The notes under the pieces were generated by a model. That model was not told where the DNA came from, ran no database searches, and saw only the letters and a list, made by a program, of their open reading frames with translations. From positions 3,472,001-3,536,000 of the forward strand of contig RQOL01000861.1 of the NCBI GenBank assembly GCA_013076295.1: a DNA stretch of 64,000 nucleotides, given 5' to 3'. How positions within the stretch are numbered: position 1 is the stretch's first letter; each line of letters opens with the position of its first letter. Source of the DNA: Sanderia malayensis. Taxonomy: Eukaryota; Cnidaria; Scyphozoa; Semaeostomeae; Pelagiidae. Below, piece by piece: positions 46,230-56,708 of the stretch. The position numbers and the translations under genes are program-made.

Positions 46230-49200
46230 TGCAGCGGTAACAACTCGAAATGCGAAAAAACACCTTTTATCTTATCTCTTTCTTATCTTTGTAATTTTTG
46301 CATTTAAATGTTTGTTTTAAGTGAGCACACAGTCTCGTTGTGAATATTTCCCAATCAATATTTCATGAAGATTACTCATTCAAGAAACTTGCTTGATTAA
46401 GTAACCATCTTTGCATCTATCCTCAGTTTTACTACGAACTACTTAAAGAAAATTTTCTGCGCATGCTCAATAGCAGATGCCTGATTTTCTTGCTTCAGCC
46501 TACGCTATTTATTCTGTTTACGTCATATTCTCAAGATTTAGGATTTTGTGCGTGTGAGTGAAGTTGTTTTTCCCCATTCAATTCTACTCCTCTTCCTCTG
46601 CTCCAGCTTTTCACGGTCAAATCAACACTGAAATAATTGACCACGCTAAACGGTTTCATGGATTTTTTCATGAAGTTCGTGTGCTATTGTAATGTTGAGC
46701 AATTTGAAGAGCAGGTGAAATTTGCTTCGTGCAACTTGTCTCAACACGTTTCAGTACAGTTTGAGTGCAATATCAGTTATCCTGTCTGGTTTCGTGTCAG
46801 CTAGAATCATTGGTCGTGCTACCGTGATACTCTTTTGCTCTGTTATATCCCGTGGGTTCTTTGTTTAAAGAGAGTATCAGATATTTCAACTTTTCATATA
46901 ATGATTCATTTATTCGTTCATTCATTCATTCATTCATTCATTAGCTCTTTATCAACAGTGACCGAGCTGGTTATCTCTTGTTTTTATATTTCAACATTTA
47001 TATGTTTTCAAACATTGAATTATTATCATATAATAATTTTCAAAACAATCCTTTTTTCATATGCAGGTCTGACAATCAAAAGAAATAATTAAATATAGCC
47101 GCATTAACTAGTAAAGAGAGCAGGCAAAATGCCTTGAAATAAGGGTAAGATTCGTTTTTCTTTGCTTATTTTTCTTCTTGCTGCAATTCATTTGCAAAGT
47201 TTTCATCAGACAGCTATTGCTGTCCGACAAGATCTTCGTAATCGTACAAGGTTGATTGATGTCTCTCTAAGTGGAATCGAGGTTTGAAAAGCTAAACAAA
47301 CTGAACAGCATATGTTGTTTGGCTTTCTGGGCAGGTCGTATTAATTTTAGAACCTGCCACGCTTTTCAAATCTTGTCTATTCAACAGCAATGCACCTGTC
47401 GCCTGTTTGAGCAGGTCCTTGTCTTTTCAACCTTATCACAATGCATAATTACAAACCCAAGCATATTGTGTTTGCCAATTTTTTCAATTACAAACAAAGT
47501 ATTGAATCGAAGAAAATGGCCAGTTGGCGCTATCCCATTCGGAGCATTAGTGTTCCTGTTCTCTATCGTTTCTTCCTTTTTCTAAATACAAAAATATCAA
47601 TTAAGTTCGGCTTCACCTCTTCTTATAACTTATTAGCTATTTGCTATGGGAAAATGACAGCTTAGCTTATTTCTCCCACTCTCATATTCTCACGTCGTGG
47701 CCCTTCTCCACCCAATGCACAATCCTTAATTAATAATAGCGTTGTCAAGACACCCACCACTCTTTTGAACCTGCGTGCACTTCATAATGACATTGGTAGT
47801 ACAATAAGTGCATCCTCAGTTAAGTGGTACACCATTTGGTTCTACCACGTTTGTTTACACAAATATAATGTATTTCATGTGTTTGCATAAAGCATGAATT
47901 ACATGTGAATTTACGAATCGTGGCGGAGTGCAGGTGGAACAATGCTTCTAGAATAGTTTCTCAATTCATCCTTCTCTTTCGTGCAAGAAAAAGAACAATG
48001 AAAGCTCAAATGGAGGCCCCCATGCTGCTCATTCACAAGACGTCATTGGCTTGAATACGATCCCCGATAACGAGGCTCCCTCTCACAGCCTCTTCAATTT
48101 GTTGCCGGTGGTCGCCCGACGGCTCCTCGCTTTGTTTTGCACTGGGTGAATTACTTTTGAATTGAAGTACCTGCTGGTTGTTTGACTAATCATGTTGTTC
48201 ATTTTCACAACTGTATCAACACATGTTTTCATAGAAAATGTTCTTCCCTGTTTAATAAAATCTACTGTTTTAAATGAATTGACAACATTGAGGAAATGGA
48301 TTTGAACCTTGAGTCACGAGAGAGTCACAATTGGTCTGAGGGGCCAGGATACTTTGTTGCTTTTTTAAATTTAATGGGCTTAAACGCTTATAGGGGCTAA
48401 CTCTTGAAGCTCTTCAAGCATATAATCTTTGGGGCTATGTTATTCAGAGCTTGATGTGTTGCATTTATAAAGTTGACATCCATGGGGCAGGTGAACTTGT
48501 ATTGTATCCAAGGTATTGGTTTTACATTGTTGCAGTATCTCGCGGCAGGTAATTTAAGTTAACTGTCGGGGGCTGCTAGCCCTGGCGGTTGCGAGCCGCC
48601 TTGATTCACAATTGCACCTGTTCGCAATGTAAACAGAATCGGAGTGAGCCTTTTGTTCGAGTGATAAGCCTATTGTGGCAACATGACCCCTAACAATAGA
48701 AGCATTGTTTACTAGACTCATTGTGTGTCTTGGTCGAAGGCATGGTCGGTGGTAGGAGGCGCGTGGTTTGTTGTCTGTTGTGCAATGTTGTAGGATGGAC
48801 ATTTCTTCTTTCACGTACGACGTGTCTATGATTACCGACGATGCTAATGCAAACACAGGCGTGAAGAAGATCTAGTGTGTTAAAGTTTCCATTCGATATT
48901 ATATATTATATATTATATCATATTAAATACGTTGAGAGTGCTAAAATAGCAATTTGTCTTGCAATTGTGGAACGGGGTCAAATACAAAAGCCGGTAAGCA
49001 TTTCAATCTCATGCAGAGCTTATAAACCCTGCTTACACGTTTCTTTCTACATGTCGTTTCTAAGTTTTCTGAAGAACAGCTAGCTCTGGTCATAACATTG
49101 ATATAATTTTATGATATAAAGGTTTTTTGAACAAGGATGCTCGTTACATTTCTTTCTTTGGTCCATACGGAAATATACAAAGGAGTTCTGCTTTGAATTA

Positions 49201-49827
49201 GTTTTACTTTACAATAATGCATTGGCTATATGTAGTTAGTGTCCGGAAAGCGTTTCGACAAGTTGATAATTCATTCGTAGTAATTGGATGAAGCGACAAG
49301 ATATTTCATTATCTTGACATTATTTTGGAGATGGCTCAAAATAGTTATTCAATTGATATAGAGTATTGAAATAACATAAAGGAATATCTCATTTAAAAAA
49401 CACGTGACTTGAATCAACGCATGACCAGCACTTTCGAAACTTCAACAACATAAAACAAAACTGTTATCATCGCTTTTGATGAAAAATAAACTTTGTTGAA
49501 TTCACTTGTACTTGTTTAAAAATTCATGTAGTGAAATCTGTTTGTTTATGTTACGTTTAAAAATCATTGTGGATTTGTTTTCGCACAAAAAGAATGGATA
49601 TCCATGTGGTTAAAAGCATTATATACTAGCTGTTATTGTACACACAAATATTATGCCTGGAAAGTGAAATAAAGTTGATAAGAACAATGTTGGTTTAGAT
49701 GGACCAGACTTGCTTTTTTCGAAGACAAAAGCTTGCACGATTTTTTATTTATAATCACATAAACTTTCCTTTCTATTGTTTGCAAAAGGTTGTTCGTCGC
49801 GTGCTTCCTGGGCACTAAGAAAGAACA
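46230..49827. other. Intergenic region
   Basis: 3.6 kb holding the 3' UTR of the giant receptor and presumably the promoter of the zinc-finger gene. A TTCA microsatellite (about eight units) lies at 46911-46945 and a TATTATATA run near 48900. No gene recognised; several short frames lack splice context or family resemblance. Confidence 0.5.
46911..46945. repeat. ATTC tetranucleotide microsatellite
   Basis: About eight uninterrupted to near-perfect copies of TTCA in intergenic DNA. Confidence 0.8.
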
Positions 49828-51213
49828 ATGAGCTTATCCAACACTGAACACCATATCAACCAGCAGTTACCATCTGTCCTTACTCTTCTCGACTCTACTT
49901 TCTCTGGCAAGGTCGCAAGAAAAACACGACTACAATTTTCCCAAGGGACTGATACACACGACGAAGGCCCTAAGAGACCTTTTATGTTTCCAAGTGACTT
50001 GATATTCGGACGACTGCAGGAGAATTTTTCAAAGAAGAACGATTTAGGCCAGGTGCTGCAGCAACCACTTGTTTCTACGAAGCCTGAAAAAGGCCTAGGC
50101 CTTATTTCAGCGAAAAAGAGTTGTGATTCTGGCAAAACAAGTGGAAGAAAACGCAGGAAAGAAGATCGAATAAATATGAAAAGCTTGGTGAATGAGACGC
50201 CGAAAGAGGAAGAAAAAATTCACCCCGAAACGCAACTTTCTACATCTACTTATAATGATTACAATTCGGTTAACGTTGGAAGTTTAATAATTAAATCTGA
50301 AGCTATTGATGAAGTGGACAGTAGATCAGATAATGCCAAGAACTTCACCATCGAAAGGATCCTTGGCAAAGAAGAAGAGCAAGCAGGTCTGATGGAGAAC
50401 ACCTTTCGGACAACAATTGACGAAGAAGATATTAAAGAAGAAAGAAGCTCGCCGATAACAATGAATAATGAAAGCAAAAATCCAAATGAACAAACAAATA
50501 AATTACCAAACATTAGTCAATTTTTCGAGCCAGTGGATAACATGAAATTTGATGGTTGTACAGTAGCAAAATGCGAAATTGGGAAAAGTTCATCAACAAC
50601 GAATTTTACATGGTTAACAGGTGAAAGTTCTCTCTGGTCATTCCCGACACCTTTTGCGATTAAAGATTTCCCATTGTTGCGTAACACTGGAAGATTGGAG
50701 TTTAATAGAAGCACTTTGTCAGTTTTACAAGATGATACTGCTAATAAGCAGCAAATCAATAGTGATGAGAATACTGTACAAAATAACGAAGATTCTATGG
50801 ATGCGGTTAAAGATAAGAAAGTTGCGAGAGAAGTTAGCGAAAACAACAAAGGCAGCGAAGATGACGAGTGCCCCTCACCGCCCCTCCCATCCTCCCCCCA
50901 ACAGCCACAACATGTTTCACAACACAGCACTAAAGGGTTTCGTTGCGAGAAGTGCGGTAAAATCTACTGCCGAAAATATGTTTTGAAAATTCACATGAGA
51001 ACGCATTCGGGAGAGAAACCCTTGAAATGTGACGTCTGCGGAAAATCTTTCAGTGACCCGAGTAACATGAAGAAACACGTGAAACTCCACGAGACAGATC
51101 ATGTCACATATCCATGTAAGTTTTGTGGCCGTAATTTCGTGCGACGGCGTGGTTTATTGAACCACCTGCACTCCATGCATTCTCGTTTCCCTTTCATCCA
51201 TCCACAAATTTGA
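49828..51213 (+). CDS. C2H2 zinc-finger protein with PRDM13-type fingers, no PR domain
   Basis: A single uninterrupted frame of 461 aa. The start is the ATG at 49828; an in-frame TAA at 49816 closes the frame upstream unless an exon joins just 5' (there is a weak AG at 49819). Three C2H2 fingers occupy about residues 371-452: CEKCGKIYCRKYVLKIHMRTH, CDVCGKSFSDPSNMKKHVKLH and CKFCGRNFVRRRGLLNHLHSMH. The signatures SRKYxLKIHMRTH, DPSNxxKH and FVRRRxLxxH are those of the PRDM13 finger cluster. The remaining 370 residues are low-complexity and acidic or Ser/Lys-rich, with a basic SGRKRRKE nuclear signal; no PR/SET domain is visible. Probable nuclear DNA-binding regulator. It may be a PR-less relative or the last exon of a longer gene. 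Confidence 0.8.
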   Translation: MSLSNTEHHINQQLPSVLTLLDSTFSGKVARKTRLQFSQGTDTHDEGPKRPFMFPSDLIFGRLQENFSKKNDLGQVLQQPLVSTKPEKGLGLISAKKSCDSGKTSGRKRRKEDRINMKSLVNETPKEEEKIHPETQLSTSTYNDYNSVNVGSLIIKSEAIDEVDSRSDNAKNFTIERILGKEEEQAGLMENTFRTTIDEEDIKEERSSPITMNNESKNPNEQTNKLPNISQFFEPVDNMKFDGCTVAKCEIGKSSSTTNFTWLTGESSLWSFPTPFAIKDFPLLRNTGRLEFNRSTLSVLQDDTANKQQINSDENTVQNNEDSMDAVKDKKVAREVSENNKGSEDDECPSPPLPSSPQQPQHVSQHSTKGFRCEKCGKIYCRKYVLKIHMRTHSGEKPLKCDVCGKSFSDPSNMKKHVKLHETDHVTYPCKFCGRNFVRRRGLLNHLHSMHSRFPFIHPQI

Positions 51214-51228
51214 ATTTGTTTGAAAACA

Positions 51229-51234
51229 AATAAA
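51229..51234 (+). terminator. Candidate polyadenylation signal of the zinc-finger gene
   Basis: AATAAA 15 bases after the stop codon, unusually close. Either the 3' UTR is very short or a later signal is used. Confidence 0.3.
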
Positions 51235-52441
51235 CATGTTGAGAGAGAGTATACGCACCTGTGCTTTATGAGAAGACAAAGATTAATGCTTCTCCAACAG
51301 GCCTTTCCATTCTTTATCAAGCAAGGCCTATTGTTTTGCTAATTCTGATCTATCAAATAGAAAATATAACAAAAGATGATTATTACCATAAAAGTGATTA
51401 TTATCGAAACAAAAACGGGTGTAGGGCAGACACGTTTTCAAACAAAAAGTTCTTGATATTCAAAACACGACTCAGTCAGCTAAAATATTATATTATATTT
51501 ATAAAAGTAAACACGGGCTTATTCTTTTTTTTATTTTATTCTTGTTCTTGTTTTAGTGTTTGTTTACGCTTTTAGTTGAGTGAAACTCGGTGTTTTAATT
51601 TATGTAAAGCTAAGAGCTCATTTCAGGCTGTAATATTAATCTATGTTTGGTGTTATCGTTTGTAAATACATTTCACGTTTACCAGAAGTGTAAATCTATT
51701 CAAAATTTTATTATTTGCTGGTGAAGGAAGGTATTGTTATTTAAGTTAAGAGGCTAAAAGAAATATCACTTAAATTATATCAAATATGCTATAATAATTA
51801 ATTATTGAGAGGCATTAAGGTGAAATTATATTAGATTTATGTGTATATAGATATATAGTGAGGTTAAGAAGGTGAAATGTATACACATATCAATATATGG
51901 TATTTACAATAGCTCTCGCTTCTCACAACATAAATTATCTTTTAACGTGTAAATTAAAAACATTTACCTAGACTTGAACATTTTAAATTATATAATACAA
52001 AGTACGTGGATTATTTAAGTTATTTGAAAAATTTTATTTATGTTTCAATAAGGTCTATTGGGAAATAATAAAAATATGTGGGATAATATGTGCAATTTCT
52101 TTAGCTGTCCTCTTTTCAAAATCGCACAAGGCCAGAAATCTTTCTCATATTTCATTTTGTCGGCCTCTGATCTGAAACAAACGACTGGATCGATCAGTGA
52201 ACCAAACCCGGTCATCATGTATTTCTCGGTCGGAATATTGAACAAAGTACCGGATATGCAGTGTACACAAATGTTGCTCGGCTTCATCAGCTGTGAAATG
52301 TTAATACCTGTTACTTCCTGTTTTCCTGACGGTTGCATTCATTCTTCAGTGCTTCAATTGTTTATTCATTATTCACGGCTGGCAATTTCTATTCTGAGTT
52401 TGAATGCACAAATAAACAACCTCATTTTATCCAATTAAATC
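51235..52441. other. AT-rich intergenic region
   Basis: Mostly AT-rich sequence with no recognised gene, except a possible GPCR-tail remnant on the minus strand at 52045-52338. The promoter of the deiminase gene should be at the right end. Confidence 0.5.
52045..52338 (-). pseudogene. Possible fragment of a rhodopsin-like GPCR (TM7 and tail)
   Basis: A 97-codon open stretch whose middle reads like a degenerate seventh helix and start of a C-tail: GFGSLIDPVVCFRSEADKMK, comparable with the (N/D)PxxYCFRS pattern of family A receptors. No other helices are in frame upstream, so at most a relic remains. Its opposite strand is also open, which weakens the case. Confidence 0.2.
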
Positions 52442-53587
52442 ATGAGTCATTATCACATGGTCTTGTTGTCTTTCTGCTTGCTTCTTGTGCTAGAGCTTGG
52501 AAGTTTGCACTGCCAAACATTGCCACAGAAGAAGACGAACATTACCATGGAACAAGCAGCAAATAAGCAAGTGATTGTTGTTTCAATTCCTGAAGATAAA
52601 TATTACAAAACGCATTTCAACGATATTTGTCAGTTTGTCAGCGATCTGGCTTTTGCTGCCAAAGATCACGATGAAGTTATCGCTTTATTTCCCAAGAAAT
52701 TTGCCTCACGATTAGATGTGACAACATCTGGAAGTTCCTCTTCTGCCACAAAACACAAGAATGGAGGCCAATGCAATCTTGGCCAAGCCAGTGTTATTAC
52801 AGTGGATGAATCAATAGATTTATGGATGAGAGATTTTGGGCTTGGTTTGCCGAGGAATCCTGTTAAATTCATCTACGGTCCATCGTACCTGAGTCGGTCC
52901 GATGCCCGGTTCGTTGATAATTCATTTCGACGCTGGATGGAAAGATTCAATGTCACTGTTCCAGAGAGTGGTTTGATTTTGGACGGAGGAAATGTCGTCG
53001 ATAATGGCCAAGACAAGGCCGTAGTGACCGACCGGTTCTTCTATGAAAACCCAAAAACCCGGGAATCGGTACTGCAAGCGAAGATGGAAGGAAACCTCGG
53101 TATGAAAGTTGCTATCATACCGGATCCGGAAGATACAACTGGTCATGCGGACGGTGTTGTCTCGTTCATTGACAGCGACACGCTTCTCATAGCTGACTAC
53201 TGCGATGAAGAATACTACAAGATGGTCGAGGATTCCGTTTTGGAAGTCTTCCCGGATCTGAAGATCGTCAAACTTCCATGCACCGAAGAGAAGAAGAGCA
53301 AGAAGAAGAAGGACTCGAGATGGCGTGGATTCTCTTCGTCTGTTGGAGCCTACGTGAACATACTAATGACCGATAGCACCCTGTATGTGCCTCAGTTTGG
53401 AGATGAGAAACGTGATAGAGAGGCTCTTCGTGTTGTGAGTGCCAATTCGAAGAAGCGTGTTGTGCCTGTTGACACATCAAGATTGTCTCACATGGGAGGG
53501 AGCATAAGATGCCTCACTTGGCAAATCGCTGCATCGCATAAACTAGCTGAAGCAATGCTAAAAGCTGCAACCAAACCAGGAAAATAG
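52442..53587 (+). CDS. Secreted agmatine/peptidyl-arginine deiminase family enzyme
   Basis: Single-exon frame of 381 aa. Residues 1-25 are a signal peptide (MSHYHMVLLSFCLLLVLELG), so the enzyme should be secreted or enter the endomembrane system. The rest matches the bacterial-type deiminase family (agmatine deiminase and Porphyromonas-type PAD, PF04371) by its motifs. These are DLWMRDFG (128-131), LILDGGNVVDNG (178-189), TGHADGVVSF (233-242), SVGAYVNILMTDSTLYVPQFG-like strands, and GGSIRCLTWQ (352-361). Candidate catalytic residues are Asp131, His235, Asp237 and Cys357, in the spacing of the family's active site. Expected reaction: hydrolysis of a guanidino group to citrulline, or N-carbamoylputrescine plus ammonia. 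The substrate cannot be told. A Lys-rich loop at 283-290 is unusual. It is not related in sequence to animal PADI enzymes. The stop codon is 369 bases from the convergent Tctex gene. Confidence 0.88.
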   Translation: MSHYHMVLLSFCLLLVLELGSLHCQTLPQKKTNITMEQAANKQVIVVSIPEDKYYKTHFNDICQFVSDLAFAAKDHDEVIALFPKKFASRLDVTTSGSSSSATKHKNGGQCNLGQASVITVDESIDLWMRDFGLGLPRNPVKFIYGPSYLSRSDARFVDNSFRRWMERFNVTVPESGLILDGGNVVDNGQDKAVVTDRFFYENPKTRESVLQAKMEGNLGMKVAIIPDPEDTTGHADGVVSFIDSDTLLIADYCDEEYYKMVEDSVLEVFPDLKIVKLPCTEEKKSKKKKDSRWRGFSSSVGAYVNILMTDSTLYVPQFGDEKRDREALRVVSANSKKRVVPVDTSRLSHMGGSIRCLTWQIAASHKLAEAMLKAATKPGK

Positions 53588-53955
53588 GAATGTTCCTATC
53601 ATCATATCCTTCAAAACAACATTTATTATTTGTATTAATTTAAATAGAGATTAACGGATTCTATTCTAAGGCAAATTACAAGCAAACGGTCTTATTGATT
53701 GAATGAGTTTTCGTGGTTACAAATTGATTTGTTCTTTTTCAACATAAGGTAGTGCGCTTCATGCAGCTTCGTTTCATGTGGGTTTACTGATATTATCCTA
53801 TTGGTACCGCATGTCAAATTTATTTTACACTCAAGACGTCACTAATCAAGGCTGCTGATTCAGTGCTCCTTGTTAGTTGAATGTATAAATACACAAAGAA
53901 CAGTTTTGATAAATAGTATAAACCAGCGCCAGGTCGCACGCAGTAGATATTGGTT

Positions 53956-54915
53956 TTACAGTTTCAATCCCCAAACCGAAACCCAAGCATATATATCGTT
54001 AATCTGCGTGGATATTGTCTGGAAATTATCTGTTTCTGCGTTGTCGTGACAGGAAACTAAAACTTCCACAGTCCCAGGGAACTGTTCACCGATGAACACA
54101 GTCGCTATGACCTTCTTTTGGCCGTTCGTTAACTTTCTTACTTTCAGCATGACTCCTTCTGCTATCGTTTTTGACCAAGCTGCAACTTTCTTCGTCTGGA
54201 AAAACTCTCCTTTCAAAACACTATTGAGCTCCGTTTGTGCCAAAATCTTAATCTCAGTGCTCGTAATCGAGTTCTGCGATATCATTGGAGAATTGTTTTC
54301 ATTGTTGTTGTTGCTGTCAGTGTCAAGTGAATGCTTCGCTGTCTGGGGAACCGTCAGAAGTCCATTTACAAACACAGGTGGATCTGGTTGGATTCGAAGA
54401 TTTCTTGCAATCCTCGGACTCCTTGGCCGCTGTACGTCACTGAGCAAAGCATGTTCTGAGACATGAATTATTGTACTCAGACGTGGCTTTGACACGTCTT
54501 CCACAAGCAAATCACTGTATCCGTGTGGACGTGGAGCTGGTGGGATAAGATAAACTCCAGTTGGTTGCTCGTGATCATCACCATCATCACCGTTTTCAGC
54601 TATTAATTTTTGTTTATGTCGCAAATGAAATATACCTTTCTTCGGCGGCTTCGTATTATTCTCTTGATGGGCATCCCTTTTTTGGGCCTTTCTCTCCTCC
54701 TTTCCCTCTCCGCCACCTGCACGTGTTGTGTCTTCAGGTTTCTTTTCCAGCATCTTCTTCACAGATGCAAGACTGTATTTCCTTCGACGTGGTTCTGGTG
54801 ACTTTGCCTTCGTTGTTGTTGTCTGGACTGGCTTTTGCTGCTCCCTCTCTGTCGTTGGCTGCAGTCCTTCTTCAACTTGCATAACATTGTCCGTTGGTAT
54901 TGGTATAGATGCCAT
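53956..54915 (-). CDS. Tctex1-type dynein light chain domain protein
   Basis: Single-exon frame of 319 aa starting at the ATG at 54915. The C-terminal 115 residues or so form a Tctex-1 (DYNLT) domain: EIKILAQTELNSVL, KKVAAWSKTIAEGVMLKVRK, QKKVIATVFIGEQFPG, VSCHDNAETDNFQTISTQ and a final strand ending AWVSVWGLKL. The first 200 residues are a disordered basic/acidic extension (SPEPRRRKYSLASVKKML, then Asn-rich runs), as in TCTEX1D-type proteins rather than the 113-aa canonical light chain. Family role: binding to dynein intermediate chain in cytoplasmic or ciliary motors. Which subtype is uncertain; the long N-terminal extension recalls TCTEX1D4/DYNLT4. Confidence 0.85.
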   Translation of the reverse strand: MASIPIPTDNVMQVEEGLQPTTEREQQKPVQTTTTKAKSPEPRRRKYSLASVKKMLEKKPEDTTRAGGGEGKEERKAQKRDAHQENNTKPPKKGIFHLRHKQKLIAENGDDGDDHEQPTGVYLIPPAPRPHGYSDLLVEDVSKPRLSTIIHVSEHALLSDVQRPRSPRIARNLRIQPDPPVFVNGLLTVPQTAKHSLDTDSNNNNENNSPMISQNSITSTEIKILAQTELNSVLKGEFFQTKKVAAWSKTIAEGVMLKVRKLTNGQKKVIATVFIGEQFPGTVEVLVSCHDNAETDNFQTISTQINDIYAWVSVWGLKL

Positions 54916-56708
54916 GTCCTCTATAGAATTTATCTATTATTATCAGACAACTTTCTTGGAATGGTGATTTTTTAAAGTCTGTCTTCCAATTTCCTTCTTG
55001 TTTGTCTGCGAATTCGATTTATTTGCATCGGCGGGTTTGCAAATGGCACCACTATAAATTACTAAAGATTCCAGCAAAGCCAATTCTCACTTATTTATCA
55101 AAGGATAAACTGAAATTTTTGCATTTATTTTCTCTTTTCAAAAGGCAAATCTCTTATCTGAAGACATTGTGACCTGCATTTCCTGTAGTTAAGTTTCTTC
55201 TCTAAGATGTTAAGACTCATCCATACTACGTTTGTCGTCGTGATTGCTATTAATTAAAAGCTCATGCAAGCCACTGAGAGCCAATTATTCCTTATATTCC
55301 ATCCATACTGTTCTTTCCTTCTCTATCTGCATATTGCTTTGACCGCGACTGGGAATTAACAATTTTTTGTGGATTAGCTGAATATTTTTACAACAGAGTT
55401 TCGTGAAAAACTTGTCAATACTGGGACAGTCATTCAATAAAATATCTATATTTCCTTTGAAACTAAATAAGCAGTTTTGAAATTATGATTCAATTTTAGC
55501 TACGGGTGAAATAACTGAGCTTTTCTGTTCATCTGCTCCCCAGAGAGAACATGTCAATGTGGAAAGGATTTAGAATTCTGTAAACAAACACTTTGTTGTT
55601 CTGATAGAGTGGAATGGATTGAAATATCTTCATATATTTTGATTCTTGGCATATTTTTTATAATTGCTGTATAAGAATGTTTTATTCCATTCAAAATGGA
55701 TCTTGTCATTCATTCTGGATTGTGGAAACATAACAAAGCAAAACAAAACAAAGTTGATAGTATAAAAAATTTATATTCAACATTCCAAGAAACATTAAAA
55801 TAAAGAATAGATAATACTTAAGAAAATAAATACATAATACATAAAGAACTTTAATTCTTGGCAATAATTAAAATATTTTAAATTTTAGCGAGCATTTGCA
55901 TTGACTACGGGAGTGCAATATTTTGCTACGAATAACATTTTTAACACTAATGATGATACAGTTAGTATATTATAGTCAGAAAACATTGGGTATTTCGTGC
56001 TTGCACGACTAAATTTCTTCTTGAGATGTTATCTAAATTTATTAACTTCTTATGTTTCAAAAATCCAGCATTTTTCTTTAGTCTTTGACGTGCAAATATA
56101 CTACATACTTTCTTATAAAGCACTTTCTTTTTAGAAAAAATTATGAGATACACATAAAAATGTATTTGAGAAATTTTTGAGAACTGCTTTTAAGCATTTT
56201 TTCCTGGATCCAGATTTCTGGCCATTTATTCTCAGAGGCAGAGGGAGATTCAGATACGATGACTAAATGTTCACTTTGTCAACCCAATGAATTTTTCCAA
56301 CACTTCGCTCAGCCTGTTTAATGTGTTCATTATGTGTAGGCCATGATCCAGAACTTTTTAGGGAGACGCCCATGTTTTGCGGTCACATTCTTGGGACTTC
56401 TCCTCCGCAGCGACCTGCAGGGAAAACAAACTCGCCCGGCGCGGAGGGGAGAAAAGGGAGTGGATTAAATTTTTCATTTCCATCCTCATTTTCTGGAAGG
56501 AACACAGATTTACTGTGGAGTTTACCACAAAAACGCAGAGCACATGAGATGAGATTATGTTGTCATGTTTGCATTGATGAGACAAAGTTTGGAGATAATG
56601 ACATGGTGATTCTTGATAAATATCAGGATTGAAACTAAATAATTTCGCAGTTTAACCGCAGGCTTCACGTGTTCACTCAATTGTAACAATCACATTCAGA
56701 ACAACACC
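54916..56708. other. Intergenic region between divergent Tctex and MFS genes
   Basis: AT-rich, with no recognised gene. A 103-codon frame at 56321-56632 has no family resemblance. Both promoters should lie here. Confidence 0.5.

Noticed and set aside
48554..48856. 100-codon minus-strand frame in the intergenic region
   Set aside because: No domain, no splice support and no similarity that I can name.
56321..56632. 103-codon frame upstream of the MFS gene
   Set aside because: No recognised domain and no phase-compatible junction to the MFS start; the MFS ATG has its own context.
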